Origin: Desulfobacteraceae bacterium UBA2174
GTDB lineage: Bacteria > Desulfobacterota > Desulfobacteria > Desulfobacterales > UBA2174
Length of the DNA: 64,000 nucleotides
Assembly: GCA_002327445.1 (NCBI GenBank)
Contig: DCWA01000005.1
Location: 1-64,000 of the forward strand
Reading direction: 5' to 3'
This document shows, piece after piece, positions 16,911 to 26,849 of this stretch. The translations under genes were made by a program, and so were the position numbers. Each line of letters starts with the position of its first letter. Within the stretch, counting starts at the first letter, position 1. The notes under the pieces are model-generated. The model was not told where the DNA came from. It ran no database searches and saw nothing but the letters and a program-made list of their open reading frames with translations.

Positions 16911-19226
16911 ATGATGATGATGAACCGATGTCGGGGCGACAGGCATGCCCGGTCCGGAGGATGCCGCGGAGGATGGATGCTGGTGGCCGCCGTAGTCCTT
17001 GCGTGCCTCTGCGCCGCCCGGCCGATGCTTGCCGCCGCGCCCCCCGGCCCCTGGCGGGTGACCGCTGACCGGTTGGAGCAATTCCGGGACAGCGACCGGT
17101 ACCTGGCCGTGGGCAACGTGGCCATCGCCCGCGGCGGCATCCGACTGACCGCCGATCGGGTGGTATTCGACCGGGGCCGGATGACCGCCGAGGCCGAAGG
17201 GCACGTGATGGTGACATCCGGAAACGACGTGATGACCGGTGAACGCCTGGAGATGGACCTGGCCGCGGAGACCGGAACCCTCCACCAGGGGCGACTTTTC
17301 ATGGCCGAGAACCATTTTTACATCCGGGGCGACCGGCTGGAGAAGGTCGGTCCGGAAACCTACCGCGGCGAGGCGGTGAGACTGACCACCTGCGACGGCG
17401 ACAGCCCCGCCTGGCAGATCCAGGGGAGCCGGATGGAGGTGACGGTGGAAGGGTACGGCAAGGTGGATCACGCCACCTTCCGGGCCGGGGATCTGCCGCT
17501 GGCCTATGTTCCCAAACTGATCTTCCCGGCCAAGCGCAAGCGCCAGACCGGTCTGCTGCCGCCGTATTTCGGGTTCTCCGATCGCCTGGGGGCGGAATAC
17601 GGCCAACCCTTTTTCTGGGCCATCGACGACCAGCAGGACGCCACGATCTACCTCCATCACATGGACCGCCGGGGCGAGCGGATGGGCCTGGAATACCGCT
17701 ATGTGTTGGACGGCGCATCCCGGGGCACGGTGATGGCCGATTTCCTGCAAGACCGGAAAGTCGACGACGGCACCGCCGCTAGTGACGACTGGTCCTTCGA
17801 TGACACGCCGGTTCGCGGCAACCGTGACCGCTACTGGCTGCGGGGGCGCATCGACCAGGCGCTCCCCGGCGCGTTTACCGCCAAGCTGGATTTCGACTTG
17901 GTCAGCGATGTGGACTACCTGTACGAGTTTCGCAATGCCCTCAACGGCTTTGACGCCACCGACCGGGTCTTCGCCGCCGATTTCAACCGCGATTTGGAGG
18001 AGCCCGAGGATTGGGCGCGCACCAACCGGCTCAACCTCAACCGGATCTGGTCCAACTACAGCCTCAATCTCGATACCCTCTGGCGCGACGATGTCCTGGC
18101 CCGGCGCTCCGACACGGTGAGCGACCTGCTGCAAAATCCCCAGAGTGCCACCTTCAGCGGGGCCCGGCAGCCGCTGGGGAACACCCCGCTGCATTTCGAG
18201 CTGGAAAGCGAGTGGCGCTATTTCTACCTGGAGGAGGAGCGCCGGGGGCAGCGCCTGGACATTTACCCTCGATTCTATTGGCCCCTGCGTTTTGGCCGGC
18301 GCCTGAGCCTGCAGCCCTCCGTGGGCCTGCGGGAAACCGCCTGGTACGTCGACCACGACAGCAGCGATCCCGATGCGCGCCACGATTCCCAAAGCCGGGA
18401 GATGGCCGATTTCCGTCTGGAGGCCGACAGTCTGTTGCAACGGGTCTACCGGCCCGGGGGATGGGGCATCGAGGCGCTGCGGCATGCGATCCAGCCTCGC
18501 CTCGTCTACGACTACATCCCCGCCTACAGCCAGGCCAAATTCCCGCTTCTGGAAGGGGAAGGCGGGCTGGACCGCATCGCGGAGACCAACCGGGTCAGTG
18601 CCGTGTTGACCCAGACCTTCACCACGCGGCGGCCGGGCAAGGCAACGGCGGCCTCCGGCGCCGAAACGCCGCCCCCGGTGTATCGGGAAGTCGGTTACGT
18701 GGAATTGTCGCAGTCCTACGACCGAGTGCCGCCTCTGGAGGAGAACGGCCAGGAACGGGATCACCTGTCGCCCCTGAAGCTCGAGATCGAATTTTCTCCC
18801 ACCGACGCTTTCCGGCTCACCGCCGACGCGCAGCGGTCCCTGCACAGCGGCCACTACGATTCGCATAACATCGCCGTCCAGATTGCCGATGGGCGGGGGG
18901 ATGAGCTGTTCGTCCAGCATCGCTACACCTACGATGTCAGTGAATCGATCTTCACCCAGCTCCTGGTGCCGCTCACCGACCATTTGACCACCTACAGCGA
19001 ATGGGAACGCAACCTGGACCTCCCCCTGACCATCGAATTCGGCGCCGGTCTCTTGTACACCCGACAGTGCTGGGCGCTGGACCTGGGCTACCTGTACAGC
19101 GAAGACATCGGCAAACAGTTCGCCTTCATGGTCCACCTCAACGGTCTGGGCGGTTTCGGCCGGGAAAGCGTGGTGGCTCGGCGCATCCGGGACCCGTTCG
19201 CCTACCACCGGCCTGTGGAGAATTGA
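16911..19226 (+). CDS. lptD: LPS-assembly outer-membrane protein LptD
   Basis: LptD with LptE inserts lipopolysaccharide into the outer leaflet of the outer membrane. The protein has a hydrophobic export signal (WMLVAAVVLACLCA), an OstA-like N-terminal beta-taco region (residues about 45-170, with repeated RGDRLE and GERLEMDL-type strands) and a long C-terminal beta-barrel region rich in aromatic alternating strands. LPKLIFP-type and RQTGLLPPYFG blocks mark the LptD family. Start choice is uncertain: ATG 16911 is spaced 6 bases from AGGA, and 16905, 16914-16920 are alternatives. Confidence 0.92.
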   Translation: MMMMNRCRGDRHARSGGCRGGWMLVAAVVLACLCAARPMLAAAPPGPWRVTADRLEQFRDSDRYLAVGNVAIARGGIRLTADRVVFDRGRMTAEAEGHVMVTSGNDVMTGERLEMDLAAETGTLHQGRLFMAENHFYIRGDRLEKVGPETYRGEAVRLTTCDGDSPAWQIQGSRMEVTVEGYGKVDHATFRAGDLPLAYVPKLIFPAKRKRQTGLLPPYFGFSDRLGAEYGQPFFWAIDDQQDATIYLHHMDRRGERMGLEYRYVLDGASRGTVMADFLQDRKVDDGTAASDDWSFDDTPVRGNRDRYWLRGRIDQALPGAFTAKLDFDLVSDVDYLYEFRNALNGFDATDRVFAADFNRDLEEPEDWARTNRLNLNRIWSNYSLNLDTLWRDDVLARRSDTVSDLLQNPQSATFSGARQPLGNTPLHFELESEWRYFYLEEERRGQRLDIYPRFYWPLRFGRRLSLQPSVGLRETAWYVDHDSSDPDARHDSQSREMADFRLEADSLLQRVYRPGGWGIEALRHAIQPRLVYDYIPAYSQAKFPLLEGEGGLDRIAETNRVSAVLTQTFTTRRPGKATAASGAETPPPVYREVGYVELSQSYDRVPPLEENGQERDHLSPLKLEIEFSPTDAFRLTADAQRSLHSGHYDSHNIAVQIADGRGDELFVQHRYTYDVSESIFTQLLVPLTDHLTTYSEWERNLDLPLTIEFGAGLLYTRQCWALDLGYLYSEDIGKQFAFMVHLNGLGGFGRESVVARRIRDPFAYHRPVEN

Positions 19227-19227
19227 C

Positions 19228-19821
19228 GTGACATCACCGGATGGCCCCGCAACCCTGATTGGCGACCTGCTGGTTCCCCGCTGGTACGTGCTGCACACCC
19301 GCAGCCGGTTCGAGAGCGTGGTGGTCGACGGATTGTCCCGCAAGCAGGTGGAAGCCTACCTCCCCAGGATTACGGTGCCCAGCAAACGCCGGGACCGGCG
19401 TCAGATGATCCAGGTGCCCCTTTTCCCGGGCTATGTGTTCGTCCGCAGCGATCTCAACCCGTACCAGCAGTTGGAGATCGTCAAGACGGTGGGGGTGGTG
19501 CGTTTTATCGCCAGCCGCCAGGGTCCCCTCCCGGTGGGTGATGAAGTCATATCATCCCTCAGGATCATGGTGACCGCCGACCGGCAGATCATCACCGGAC
19601 GGCGCCTGCGCCTCGGGGATCGGGTCATGGTGGTGGAAGGCCCCATGTCCGGGGTGGTGGGCAGCTTTGTGCGCTATCGGGGCCGGGGCCGGGTGGTGGT
19701 GAACATCGAAGCCCTCGGTCAATACGCCGCCGTGGAGATCGATGCCGACGCCGTGGAGCCGCTGGCGCCGGTGGCGGCGTGCAGGAATGGCAGAGTCGGT
19801 CATAACCCTTTGACTTCTTAG
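19228..19821 (+). CDS. NusG-family transcription factor (RfaH/UpxY/LoaP-like)
   Basis: The 197-residue protein has the NusG N-terminal domain (RWYVLHTRSRFE, VPLFPGYVFVR) and a C-terminal KOW domain (LRLGDRVMVVEGPMSGVVG). Housekeeping NusG usually sits with the rpl genes, so this paralogue in an LPS-related context is more likely a specialised antiterminator for long operons. It begins with GTG one base after the lptD stop, so it is probably cotranscribed with it. Confidence 0.9.
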   Translation: MTSPDGPATLIGDLLVPRWYVLHTRSRFESVVVDGLSRKQVEAYLPRITVPSKRRDRRQMIQVPLFPGYVFVRSDLNPYQQLEIVKTVGVVRFIASRQGPLPVGDEVISSLRIMVTADRQIITGRRLRLGDRVMVVEGPMSGVVGSFVRYRGRGRVVVNIEALGQYAAVEIDADAVEPLAPVAACRNGRVGHNPLTS

Positions 19822-19873
19822 CTCCTTTCAGTTAGAAGGGGGCTATCGGGGACGATGATGCCAAAGGAGGCCC

Positions 19874-20155
19874 ATGAACAAGCTAGAGCTGATTTCCACT
19901 TTGAAGGCGCAGGCCAATCTCTCCAAAGCCGAGTCGGCGCAGGTTGTGCAGGCCTTTTTCGACCGTATGGCCGAAGCCCTGGCGCAGGGGGAGCGGGTCG
20001 AGATCCGCGGCCTGTGCAGTTTTTACGTCAAGTCGTACATGAGCTACACCGGCCGCAACCCCAAAACGGGGGACAAGGTCGTCATCCAGCCCAAGCACCT
20101 GCCGTTTTTCAAGCCGGGAAAGGAACTGAAGGAACGGGTCGACCGACAGCCATAG
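19874..20155 (+). CDS. HU/IHF-family DNA-binding protein
   Basis: The 93-residue protein matches the bacterial histone-like family: NKLELISTLKAQANLSKAESAQVVQAFFD at the start, then VEIRGLCSF (usually GFGSF), and the arm ending in GRNPKTGDKV. The RNPKTG arm and length fit IHF-beta or HU. AAAGGAGG precedes the ATG. Its stop codon overlaps the probable AUA start of holB. Confidence 0.93.
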   Translation: MNKLELISTLKAQANLSKAESAQVVQAFFDRMAEALAQGERVEIRGLCSFYVKSYMSYTGRNPKTGDKVVIQPKHLPFFKPGKELKERVDRQP

Positions 20156-21210
20156 CCGACGCCACCCCCGCGTCGGCCGGGTTCGCCGCCGTCGTCGGCC
20201 AGGAGCGGGCCTTGAGAATTCTCGGCCCTCTGGCCGCCCGCGGCGCCGTACCCCATGCCCTGCTGTTCACCGGCATCGACGGCATCGGCAAGGCGACCAC
20301 GGCCCGGGCGCTCGCCATGGTCCTCAACTGCCAGGCCCCGCTGGCCGCCGGCGAGGGGCGTCCCTGGCCGGACGCCTGCGGGCAATGTCGCAGTTGCCGG
20401 CGGATTGCGGCCGGCCTTCACCCCGATGTGATCCAGATTCAACCCGAGGGGACCTTTTTCAAGATCAGCCAGATCCGCGGGCTTCTGGACGTGCTGGCCC
20501 TCAAACCGTACGAGGCCCGCTATCGCATGGCGATCCTCTGCGACGCCCAGGCCATGACGGCGGCCGCGGCCAACGCCCTGCTCAAGATCCTGGAAGAACC
20601 GCCGGCGCGGACGATTCTGGTGCTGACCGCCGGAGGGGCCTCGGACCTGCTGCCAACCATCGTCTCACGATGCCAACCGGTGCGGTTCGCCCCCCTGGAT
20701 CCGAGCCGGATCGCCGAGCGGCTCACCGGGGCTCACGCGGTGGATGCCCGGGATGCCGTCGTGGTGGCCGCCTTGGCGGGCGGGAGTCTGGCCGGCGCGC
20801 TGGCTCTGGCCCGGCAGGGAGCGGTGGACCATTGGCGCCGGCGGCGGGATTGGCTGGCCCGGCTCCTGCCGGAGCTGGAACACCAGGCGCCGTCGGTCCT
20901 CCTGGCCGTCGCCGAGGAGTTGGCCCGGGACGGGAAGCGGGCCGGGGACAGCCTGGAACTGGCCAAGACCTGGTTGCGCGACCGGTTCGTGGCGACCCTG
21001 CGGCCGGAATGGGTCGTTTTTGGCGACCGGCGCGAGGATCTGCGCCGCCTGGCACCGGCTGAGCGTGACAGCGCCCGCTGGATCTGGCAGATTCGGCGCA
21101 TCCAGCAAGCCCAGCGGGATCTCGCTGCCAATGCCGCCGTGCGCCTGACCCTGGAGTCCCTGGTATTCGATCTGGCGCGTGGCGGCGGCGCGTCGTCCGG
21201 GTGTAATTGA
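20152..21210 (+). CDS. holB: DNA polymerase III delta-prime subunit, apparently without a normal start codon
   Basis: The AAA+ clamp-loader subunit has VVGQERALRIL, a P-loop GIDGIGKATT, a zinc module CGQCRSC with an HPD downstream, LLKILEEPP and the sensor-1 block TIVSRCQPV. Homology begins near FAAVVGQ, but no ATG, GTG or TTG lies in frame between GTG 20014 (deep in the HU gene) and TTG 20212 (which would remove VVGQ). The AUA at 20152 overlaps the HU stop (ATAG) and gives a natural-looking N-terminus, so it is used here. Neighbour PSP1 gene order matches holB-yaaT in Bacillus. Confidence 0.88.
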   Translation: MADATPASAGFAAVVGQERALRILGPLAARGAVPHALLFTGIDGIGKATTARALAMVLNCQAPLAAGEGRPWPDACGQCRSCRRIAAGLHPDVIQIQPEGTFFKISQIRGLLDVLALKPYEARYRMAILCDAQAMTAAAANALLKILEEPPARTILVLTAGGASDLLPTIVSRCQPVRFAPLDPSRIAERLTGAHAVDARDAVVVAALAGGSLAGALALARQGAVDHWRRRRDWLARLLPELEHQAPSVLLAVAEELARDGKRAGDSLELAKTWLRDRFVATLRPEWVVFGDRREDLRRLAPAERDSARWIWQIRRIQQAQRDLAANAAVRLTLESLVFDLARGGGASSGCN

Positions 21211-21312
21211 CTCTTGCGGCCGGTGCCGCCCTCGGGTATGAACACCACCTGTTTTCCATCGCCGGCCCGGCCCGTCGCCGGGCCGGTTGGCACTGAAAGG
21301 TCGATCCAGCTC

Positions 21313-22125
21313 ATGCAGAAAGTGGTGCAAATCCGGTTCAAGCCGGGTGGCAAGGTGTACGATTTCGACTGCGGCGCCTTTGTGCTGGCTCCTGGCGATG
21401 CGGTGATTGTGGAGACCGAGCGCGGGCTGGGTTTCGGCGTGGTCGCCGCCGGCCCCTTCAGCCGGGAGGGGGACGAGGCCGAGGCACCCCTGAAAAAGAT
21501 CTACCGCCTGGCGCGGGAGCAGGATCTCGATCAGTTGGCCAAGAACCGCACGCTGGAACAGCAGGCGCGGAGCGTCTGCCGCGACTACATCCAGCAGCTC
21601 GGCCTGACGATGAACCTGTTTGCCGTCGAGGCGACCTTCGATGCCAGCAAGCTGACCTTTTTTTTCACCAGCGAAGGGCGGGTCGACTTCCGCCAGTTGG
21701 TGAAAATGCTTGTCAAACGGCTCGGCGCGCGCATCGAAATGCGGCAGGTGGGCATCCGCAATCAGGCCAAGATGTGCGGGGGCATCGGCCGCTGCGGGCG
21801 CGAATTGTGCTGCGCCAGTTTCATTGAAAAGTTTGGTCCGGTGTCCATTCGCATGGCCAAGGAACAGGGGCTGTCCCTCAACCCGAGCAAGATTTCCGGG
21901 CTCTGCGGGCGCCTGATGTGCTGCCTGACCTTCGAGTTCGACACCTACCGGGACCTCAGACAGGGCCTGCCCCGGATCGGCAAGACGGTCAATACCGCCC
22001 GGGGCAAGGGCAAAGTCTTGCGCCACAACGTGCTCAAGGGCCTTCTGGCCGTCCGGTTGACCGACGGGCCGGAAATCGAGATCGGCACCGACGAGCTTGT
22101 CACGGAGAAGGACACCGCGCCATGA
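21313..22125 (+). CDS. PSP1-domain protein (RicT/YaaT-like)
   Basis: The 270-residue protein has the PSP1 domain (GEGRVDFRQLVKMLVKRL-type block) and two cysteine clusters, CGGIGRCGRELCC and CGRLMCC, like YaaT. YaaT (RicT) works in the Fe-S-containing RicAFT complex that helps RNase Y and RNA maturation in Bacillus. The order holB-PSP1-metG is a conserved theme. Its stop overlaps the metG start (ATGA). Confidence 0.93.
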   Translation: MQKVVQIRFKPGGKVYDFDCGAFVLAPGDAVIVETERGLGFGVVAAGPFSREGDEAEAPLKKIYRLAREQDLDQLAKNRTLEQQARSVCRDYIQQLGLTMNLFAVEATFDASKLTFFFTSEGRVDFRQLVKMLVKRLGARIEMRQVGIRNQAKMCGGIGRCGRELCCASFIEKFGPVSIRMAKEQGLSLNPSKISGLCGRLMCCLTFEFDTYRDLRQGLPRIGKTVNTARGKGKVLRHNVLKGLLAVRLTDGPEIEIGTDELVTEKDTAP

Positions 22126-24041
22126 AGCCGCCTTTTTACATCACCACCCCTATTTACTATGTCAACGCCCGGCCCCATCTCGGCCACGCCTATACCACCC
22201 TCGTTGCCGATGTGGCGGCCCGGTTTCACCGGATGTGCGGTCAGCCGACCTTCTTTCTCACCGGAACCGACGAGCACGGGGACAAGATCGTGCGCGCGGC
22301 CAAGAAGGAGGCGGTCAGCCCGCGGGTCTACGCCGATCGGATCAGCGCCCAGTTCAAGGCCCTGTGGCCGGAGCTGAACATCGCCTACTCGCGTTTCATC
22401 CGCACCACCGAGCCGGCGCACCAGGCCGTGGTGCAACAGGTTTTGCAGCGCATCTACGACGCCGGCGATATCTATTTCGCCGAGTATGAAGGGCTGTACT
22501 GTTTTGGATGCGAGCGCTTCTACACCGAGCGCGAGCTGGTGAACGGGCTCTGCCCGGACCACCAGACGCCTCCCGAACCGATCCGCGAGGCCAATTATTT
22601 CTTCCGCATGAGCCGATACCAGCAATGGCTCATCGACCACATCCGGCAGCATCCGGACTTCATTCGCCCGGAGCGCTACCGCAACGAGGTGCTCGCCTTC
22701 CTGCGCGAACCGCTGGAGGACCTGTGCATCTCCCGGCCCAAAAGCCGACTGCAATGGGGGATCAGCCTGCCCTTCGACGACAATTATGTCACCTACGTCT
22801 GGTTCGACGCCCTGCTCAACTATGTCAGCGCCCTGGGATACCCCGACGGCGAGAACTTCGCCGCCTTCTGGCCGGCGGCCCAGCACATCGTCGCCAAGGA
22901 CATCCTGAAACCCCACGGGATCTACTGGCCCATCATGCTCAAGGCGGCCGGCATTCCGGTCTACCAGCATCTCAATGTGCACGGCTACTGGAACGTGGAT
23001 CAGAGCAAGATGTCCAAGACCCTGGGCAACGTGGTCGATCCGCTCCACCTGCGCAACGTCTACGGCCTGGACGCCTTCCGCTATTTCCTGATGCGGGAGA
23101 TGAACTTCGGCCTGGACTCCAATTTTTCCGAGGAGCAGCTCGTGGCCCGGATCAATGCCGATCTGGCCAACGATCTGGGCAACCTCTTTTCGCGGGTCAC
23201 GGCCATGGCCCACAAGTACTGTGGCGGCCGGGTGCCCGAATCCGGCGCCAAGGCCGAAGCCGACCTGAAGTTCTCCCTCCAGGCCGAGACCTGGAAGGCG
23301 GTGGCCGCCTATTGCGAGGCCATGGAGGAGTTTGCCTTTCATCGGGCGCTGCAGGCCGTCTGGGAGTTGATCAACCAAATGAACAAGTTCATCGACGTCA
23401 CCCAGCCCTGGGTCCTGGCGAAGGAAAAGAAGGCCCGGCCCCAGTTGGAGGCGGCCATCTACAGCCTCCTGGAAGGGTTGCGCATCGTCTCCGGTCTGGT
23501 CTACCCCGTGATGCCCGAGACCGCCGCCACCATGCAGCGGCACCTGGGTCTGGACCCGGAAACCCCGTTTTTCGACCTCGAAGGGCTCAAGGCCTGGCGC
23601 GGGCTGCCTCCGGAAACCGTGCTGCCCAAGACCGTGAGCCTTTTTCCCCGGGTGGAGCCGGCCGGCAGCCGGGCCGAGGATGCCCCGGAGAAGGCCGAAG
23701 CGGCCGTGGCGCAATTCAAGCCCCAGATTTCCTATGAGGAGTTCAGCCGCCTGGATCTAAGGGTGGCCACCGTGCTCAAGGCCGAAGCGGTCCCCAAGGC
23801 CAAGAAGCTGCTCAAACTCGAGGTGGATGTGGGACAGCGGCGCACCATCGTGGCCGGCATCGCCGAGCGCTACGCGCCGGAGGACCTGGTGGGCAGGCAG
23901 GTGGTGATCGTGGCCAACCTCAAACCGGCCAAGCTGATGGGCGTGCTGAGCGAGGGGATGCTGCTGGCGGCGGTGAGCGAGAAGGACACCGCGCTGGCCA
24001 CGGTGGACAGCCGGATGCCTCCCGGCACGCCGCTTCGCTGA
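22122..24041 (+). CDS. metG: methionyl-tRNA synthetase with C-terminal tRNA-binding domain
   Basis: The 639-residue class I synthetase has the HLGH box (ARPHLGHAYT), a zinc knuckle (CFGCERF ... LCPDH) and KMSKT in place of KMSKS, a common substitution. Residues about 535-639 are an EMAP-II/Trbp-type domain (RLDLRVATVLKAEAV, LVGRQVVIVANLKP). The ATG at 22122 overlaps the PSP1 stop. Confidence 0.97.
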   Translation: MKPPFYITTPIYYVNARPHLGHAYTTLVADVAARFHRMCGQPTFFLTGTDEHGDKIVRAAKKEAVSPRVYADRISAQFKALWPELNIAYSRFIRTTEPAHQAVVQQVLQRIYDAGDIYFAEYEGLYCFGCERFYTERELVNGLCPDHQTPPEPIREANYFFRMSRYQQWLIDHIRQHPDFIRPERYRNEVLAFLREPLEDLCISRPKSRLQWGISLPFDDNYVTYVWFDALLNYVSALGYPDGENFAAFWPAAQHIVAKDILKPHGIYWPIMLKAAGIPVYQHLNVHGYWNVDQSKMSKTLGNVVDPLHLRNVYGLDAFRYFLMREMNFGLDSNFSEEQLVARINADLANDLGNLFSRVTAMAHKYCGGRVPESGAKAEADLKFSLQAETWKAVAAYCEAMEEFAFHRALQAVWELINQMNKFIDVTQPWVLAKEKKARPQLEAAIYSLLEGLRIVSGLVYPVMPETAATMQRHLGLDPETPFFDLEGLKAWRGLPPETVLPKTVSLFPRVEPAGSRAEDAPEKAEAAVAQFKPQISYEEFSRLDLRVATVLKAEAVPKAKKLLKLEVDVGQRRTIVAGIAERYAPEDLVGRQVVIVANLKPAKLMGVLSEGMLLAAVSEKDTALATVDSRMPPGTPLR

Positions 24042-24108
24042 CCAGCGGCGCACAATTGTGAATTCGCTCCGGCGCCAGGGTCGTGCCGGTGAGTCCCTCT
24101 ATCGAATT

Positions 24109-25530
24109 ATGTCGTTTTTTCAGAGATCTGATGAGAGCCTCAAACACACGCGGCCTCCCGACTGGCGCGAGTACCAGCGCCGGCTCCAGCGGCAACGGCG
24201 GCCTCGCCGCCGGATCCGGCCCCTCCGGATCCGGCCCCTGTGGGTAGCCGGTTTGCTGCTGCTGGTGGCGGCGGTTGTGGGCGGCTCCCTGTTCCAAGGG
24301 AAACCCAGCGCGCCGGTCGCCCGGCATGATGCGCCAGCGCCCCCGAGGCCGACCCTGCCGGACAGGGTTGACAAAACCGTGGCGCAGGCCCTGATCAAGC
24401 CATCGGACCTGCTCAACCTCTCCTCGGCGCAATTCACCGTGGAAGGGGACGGTCAACCCCTCGTGGTGGAAACCACCCTGGACATGGACCTGCAGCGGTC
24501 CCTGGTCGAGGCGCTGGACACCCGCACGGCCCGATCCATCGCCGTGGTGGCGGTGGATCCCGCCACGGGACGGATTCTGGCCATGGCGGGATACGCGCGG
24601 GACGGGCAGAACGGCAACCCCTGCCTGGACAACCGGTTTCCGGCGGCGAGCCTCTTCAAGATCGTCACGGCGGCAGCGGCGGTCCAGGAGGCCAACCTGA
24701 ACGGGGCGAGCCCGGTCCATTTCAACGGGGGGCGCTACACCCTGTACCGTAGTCAGATCAAGGAGAATGTTACCCGGCACACCACGACCATCCCGCTGCA
24801 GGACGCCTTCGCCGGCTCGGTCAATCCCGTCTTCGGCAAGCTGGGTGCCCTGCGACTGGGCATGGACGCCCTGAACCGGTGGGCCGAGGCCTTCGGCTTC
24901 AATCAGACGATTCCTTTCGAGGCGCCCCTGGAACCCAGCCACTTCGAGGCCTCGGCCGATGCCTATCACCTGGCCGAGCTGGCCTCCGGGTTCAACCGCA
25001 AGACGACCGTATCGCCGCTGCATGCCGCGCTGATTGCCGCTGCGGCCGTCAATACGGGGCGGCTCTACGAACCGAGCGCGGTGGCCCGCATCGTCGATGC
25101 CGCCGGCCGGGTGCGCTACGAAAGCCAACCCCGCCTGCTGGGAACGCCGATGGAGGAGCGGACGGCGGCCGAAATCGCCGCCATGATGGAAGCGAGCGTC
25201 CGCAAGGGGACCTGCCGCAAACCGTTTCTGGGGTCCGCCCGCCATCCGGTGCTGCAGCACCTGACCATCGGTGGCAAATCCGGTTCCATCGACAACCAGG
25301 ATCATTCCGCCCGCATCGACTGGTTTGCCGGCTGGGCCACAGAGAAGCAGGGGGACGGGGAAATCGCCGTGGCCGCCGTCGTGGCGCATGAAAAGTATAT
25401 CGGCACCCGGGCCGGAGCCTATGTCCGGCACGTGGTGACGGACTACTTCGGCAGACTTTTCGCCGCCCGGAAAGCGGAGGCGGCGGCCCTGGGCCGTGCC
25501 GGGGGCCAAAACGGCGGCGGACGAGGATGA
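24109..25530 (+). CDS. penicillin-binding transpeptidase, single-pass membrane protein
   Basis: A transmembrane helix (WVAGLLLLVAAVVGGSLF) is followed by a transpeptidase domain with the active-site triad AASLFK (SxxK), SVNP (SxN) and GGKSGS (KSG). No transglycosylase domain is present, and the protein is about half the length of a PBP1. It may be a specialised class B-type PBP. The start is uncertain: ATG 24109 is chosen, and GTG 24058 would add 17 residues. A 7-bp repeat array follows directly after the stop. Confidence 0.85.
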   Translation: MSFFQRSDESLKHTRPPDWREYQRRLQRQRRPRRRIRPLRIRPLWVAGLLLLVAAVVGGSLFQGKPSAPVARHDAPAPPRPTLPDRVDKTVAQALIKPSDLLNLSSAQFTVEGDGQPLVVETTLDMDLQRSLVEALDTRTARSIAVVAVDPATGRILAMAGYARDGQNGNPCLDNRFPAASLFKIVTAAAAVQEANLNGASPVHFNGGRYTLYRSQIKENVTRHTTTIPLQDAFAGSVNPVFGKLGALRLGMDALNRWAEAFGFNQTIPFEAPLEPSHFEASADAYHLAELASGFNRKTTVSPLHAALIAAAAVNTGRLYEPSAVARIVDAAGRVRYESQPRLLGTPMEERTAAEIAAMMEASVRKGTCRKPFLGSARHPVLQHLTIGGKSGSIDNQDHSARIDWFAGWATEKQGDGEIAVAAVVAHEKYIGTRAGAYVRHVVTDYFGRLFAARKAEAAALGRAGGQNGGGRG

Positions 25531-25533
25531 ACC

Positions 25534-25603
25534 CCAAATTCCAAATTCCAAATTCCAAATTTCAGATCTCGAATCTCGAATTTCGAATTTGAGATCTGCA
25601 AAG
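25534..25603. repeat. 7-bp-period array (10 units) between the PBP gene and kdnA
   Basis: Ten heptads run in phase: CCAAATT four times, then TCAGATC, TCGAATC, TCGAATT twice, TGAGATC and TGCAAAG. The right part can fold back on itself (CAGATCTC with GAGATCTG). It is AT-rich compared with its neighbours and ends inside the ribosome site region of kdnA. Confidence 0.8.
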
Positions 25604-25611
25604 GAGGCGTC

Positions 25612-26802
25612 GTGCCTGGGTTCGAAATTTTCGGTGACGAGGAGCGCCGTCAGGTGCAGGATGTCCTGGATACCGGCGTGCTGTTTCGCTACGGCTTCGA
25701 TGCGGCCCGCAAGGGCCACTGGAAGGCCAAAACCTTCGAGAGCGAGTTCGCCGCGCGCCTCGGGGCGGCCCACTGCCACCTCTGCTCGAGCGGTTCGGCG
25801 GCCCTGAACGTCGCCTTGGCGGCCTGCGGGGTCGGGTACGGCGATGAGGTGGTCGTGCCGCCATTCACCTTCGTGGCCACCGTCGAGGCCGTGCTATTGG
25901 CGGGCGCCGTGCCGGTGTTCGCCGAGATCGACGAGACTCTGTGTCTCGATCCCCGAGCGGTGGAGCAGGTCCTGACGCCCCGGACCCGGGCCGTGATCCC
26001 GGTGCACATGTGCGGCAGCATGGCCCGCATCGACGCTCTGGTCGACCTGTGCCGGCGGCACCGCCTCGTGCTCATCGAGGATGCCTGCCAGGCGGTGGGC
26101 GGCACGTTCCAGGGCCGGGCCCTGGGTACCTTCGGGAGCATGGGCTGCTTTTCCTTCGACAGCGTCAAGACCATCACTTGCGGCGAAGGAGGCGCGGTGG
26201 TCACGGGCCACGCGGACCTGTACCGTCTCGCCCACCAGTTTTCCGACCACGGGCACGATCACGCCCAGGCGGACCGCGGCGCCGAGGGGCATCCCGTCCT
26301 GGGGATGAACTGCCGCATCAGCGAACTCAACGCCGCGGTGGGTCTGGCCCAACTGCGCAAGCTGGACGGGATTCTGGCACGCCAGCGGGAGACCAAGCAG
26401 GCATTGAAGGATGCGCTGGCCGCCTGCCCGGCGGTGACTTGGCGCCAGGTGCCGGATCCGGAGGGCGACAGTGCGACTTTTCTCAGCTTTCTGCTCCCCG
26501 ACGAGGAGCGCGCCCGGCGGGCGGCCGCCAACTTAGCCGCCGCAGGGGTGGACAGCTGCTTCTTCTGGTACGACAACAACTGGCACTACCTGCGCCGCTG
26601 GGATCATTTCCGGACACTCCAGAGCCCGGCCCGGCTGCCCCAGACCACGCTGCCCAATTTCGCCGGTCTCCAGGAGGCGCGCGTGCCGGTGTCGGACGGG
26701 ATCATCGGCCGCACCATTTCGATGCAGATCAAGCTGTCCTGGAGCGATACGGACATTGCCAGCCGGGGCGAGCGGATGGCGGCGGTGCTGGCGAAGATCT
26801 AG
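25612..26802 (+). CDS. kdnA: 8-amino-3,8-dideoxy-Kdo transaminase (DegT/DnrJ/EryC1/StrS family)
   Basis: The 396-residue sugar aminotransferase has the PLP lysine in FDSVKTITCGEGGAV and the conserved blocks CSSGSAALNVAL, PPFTFVATVEA and EDACQAVGG. Its identity as KdnA is inferred mainly from the neighbouring kdnB, the pairing known from Shewanella. There KdnB oxidises the C8 hydroxyl of Kdo and KdnA transaminates it to 8-amino-3,8-dideoxy-Kdo for lipopolysaccharide. GTG start at 25612 with AGGAGG 4 bases upstream. Confidence 0.82.
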   Translation: MPGFEIFGDEERRQVQDVLDTGVLFRYGFDAARKGHWKAKTFESEFAARLGAAHCHLCSSGSAALNVALAACGVGYGDEVVVPPFTFVATVEAVLLAGAVPVFAEIDETLCLDPRAVEQVLTPRTRAVIPVHMCGSMARIDALVDLCRRHRLVLIEDACQAVGGTFQGRALGTFGSMGCFSFDSVKTITCGEGGAVVTGHADLYRLAHQFSDHGHDHAQADRGAEGHPVLGMNCRISELNAAVGLAQLRKLDGILARQRETKQALKDALAACPAVTWRQVPDPEGDSATFLSFLLPDEERARRAAANLAAAGVDSCFFWYDNNWHYLRRWDHFRTLQSPARLPQTTLPNFAGLQEARVPVSDGIIGRTISMQIKLSWSDTDIASRGERMAAVLAKI

Positions 26803-26849
26803 TGCTGCAGCGCCTCCATTCGGGTCGATCCCCGGCGGGCGGACAAGCC

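Noticed and set aside
22980..23040. Loss of KMSKS in MetG (KMSKT)
   Set aside because: KMSKT is a common functional variant, and the HLGH box and zinc site are intact, unlike in the CysRS-like fusion.
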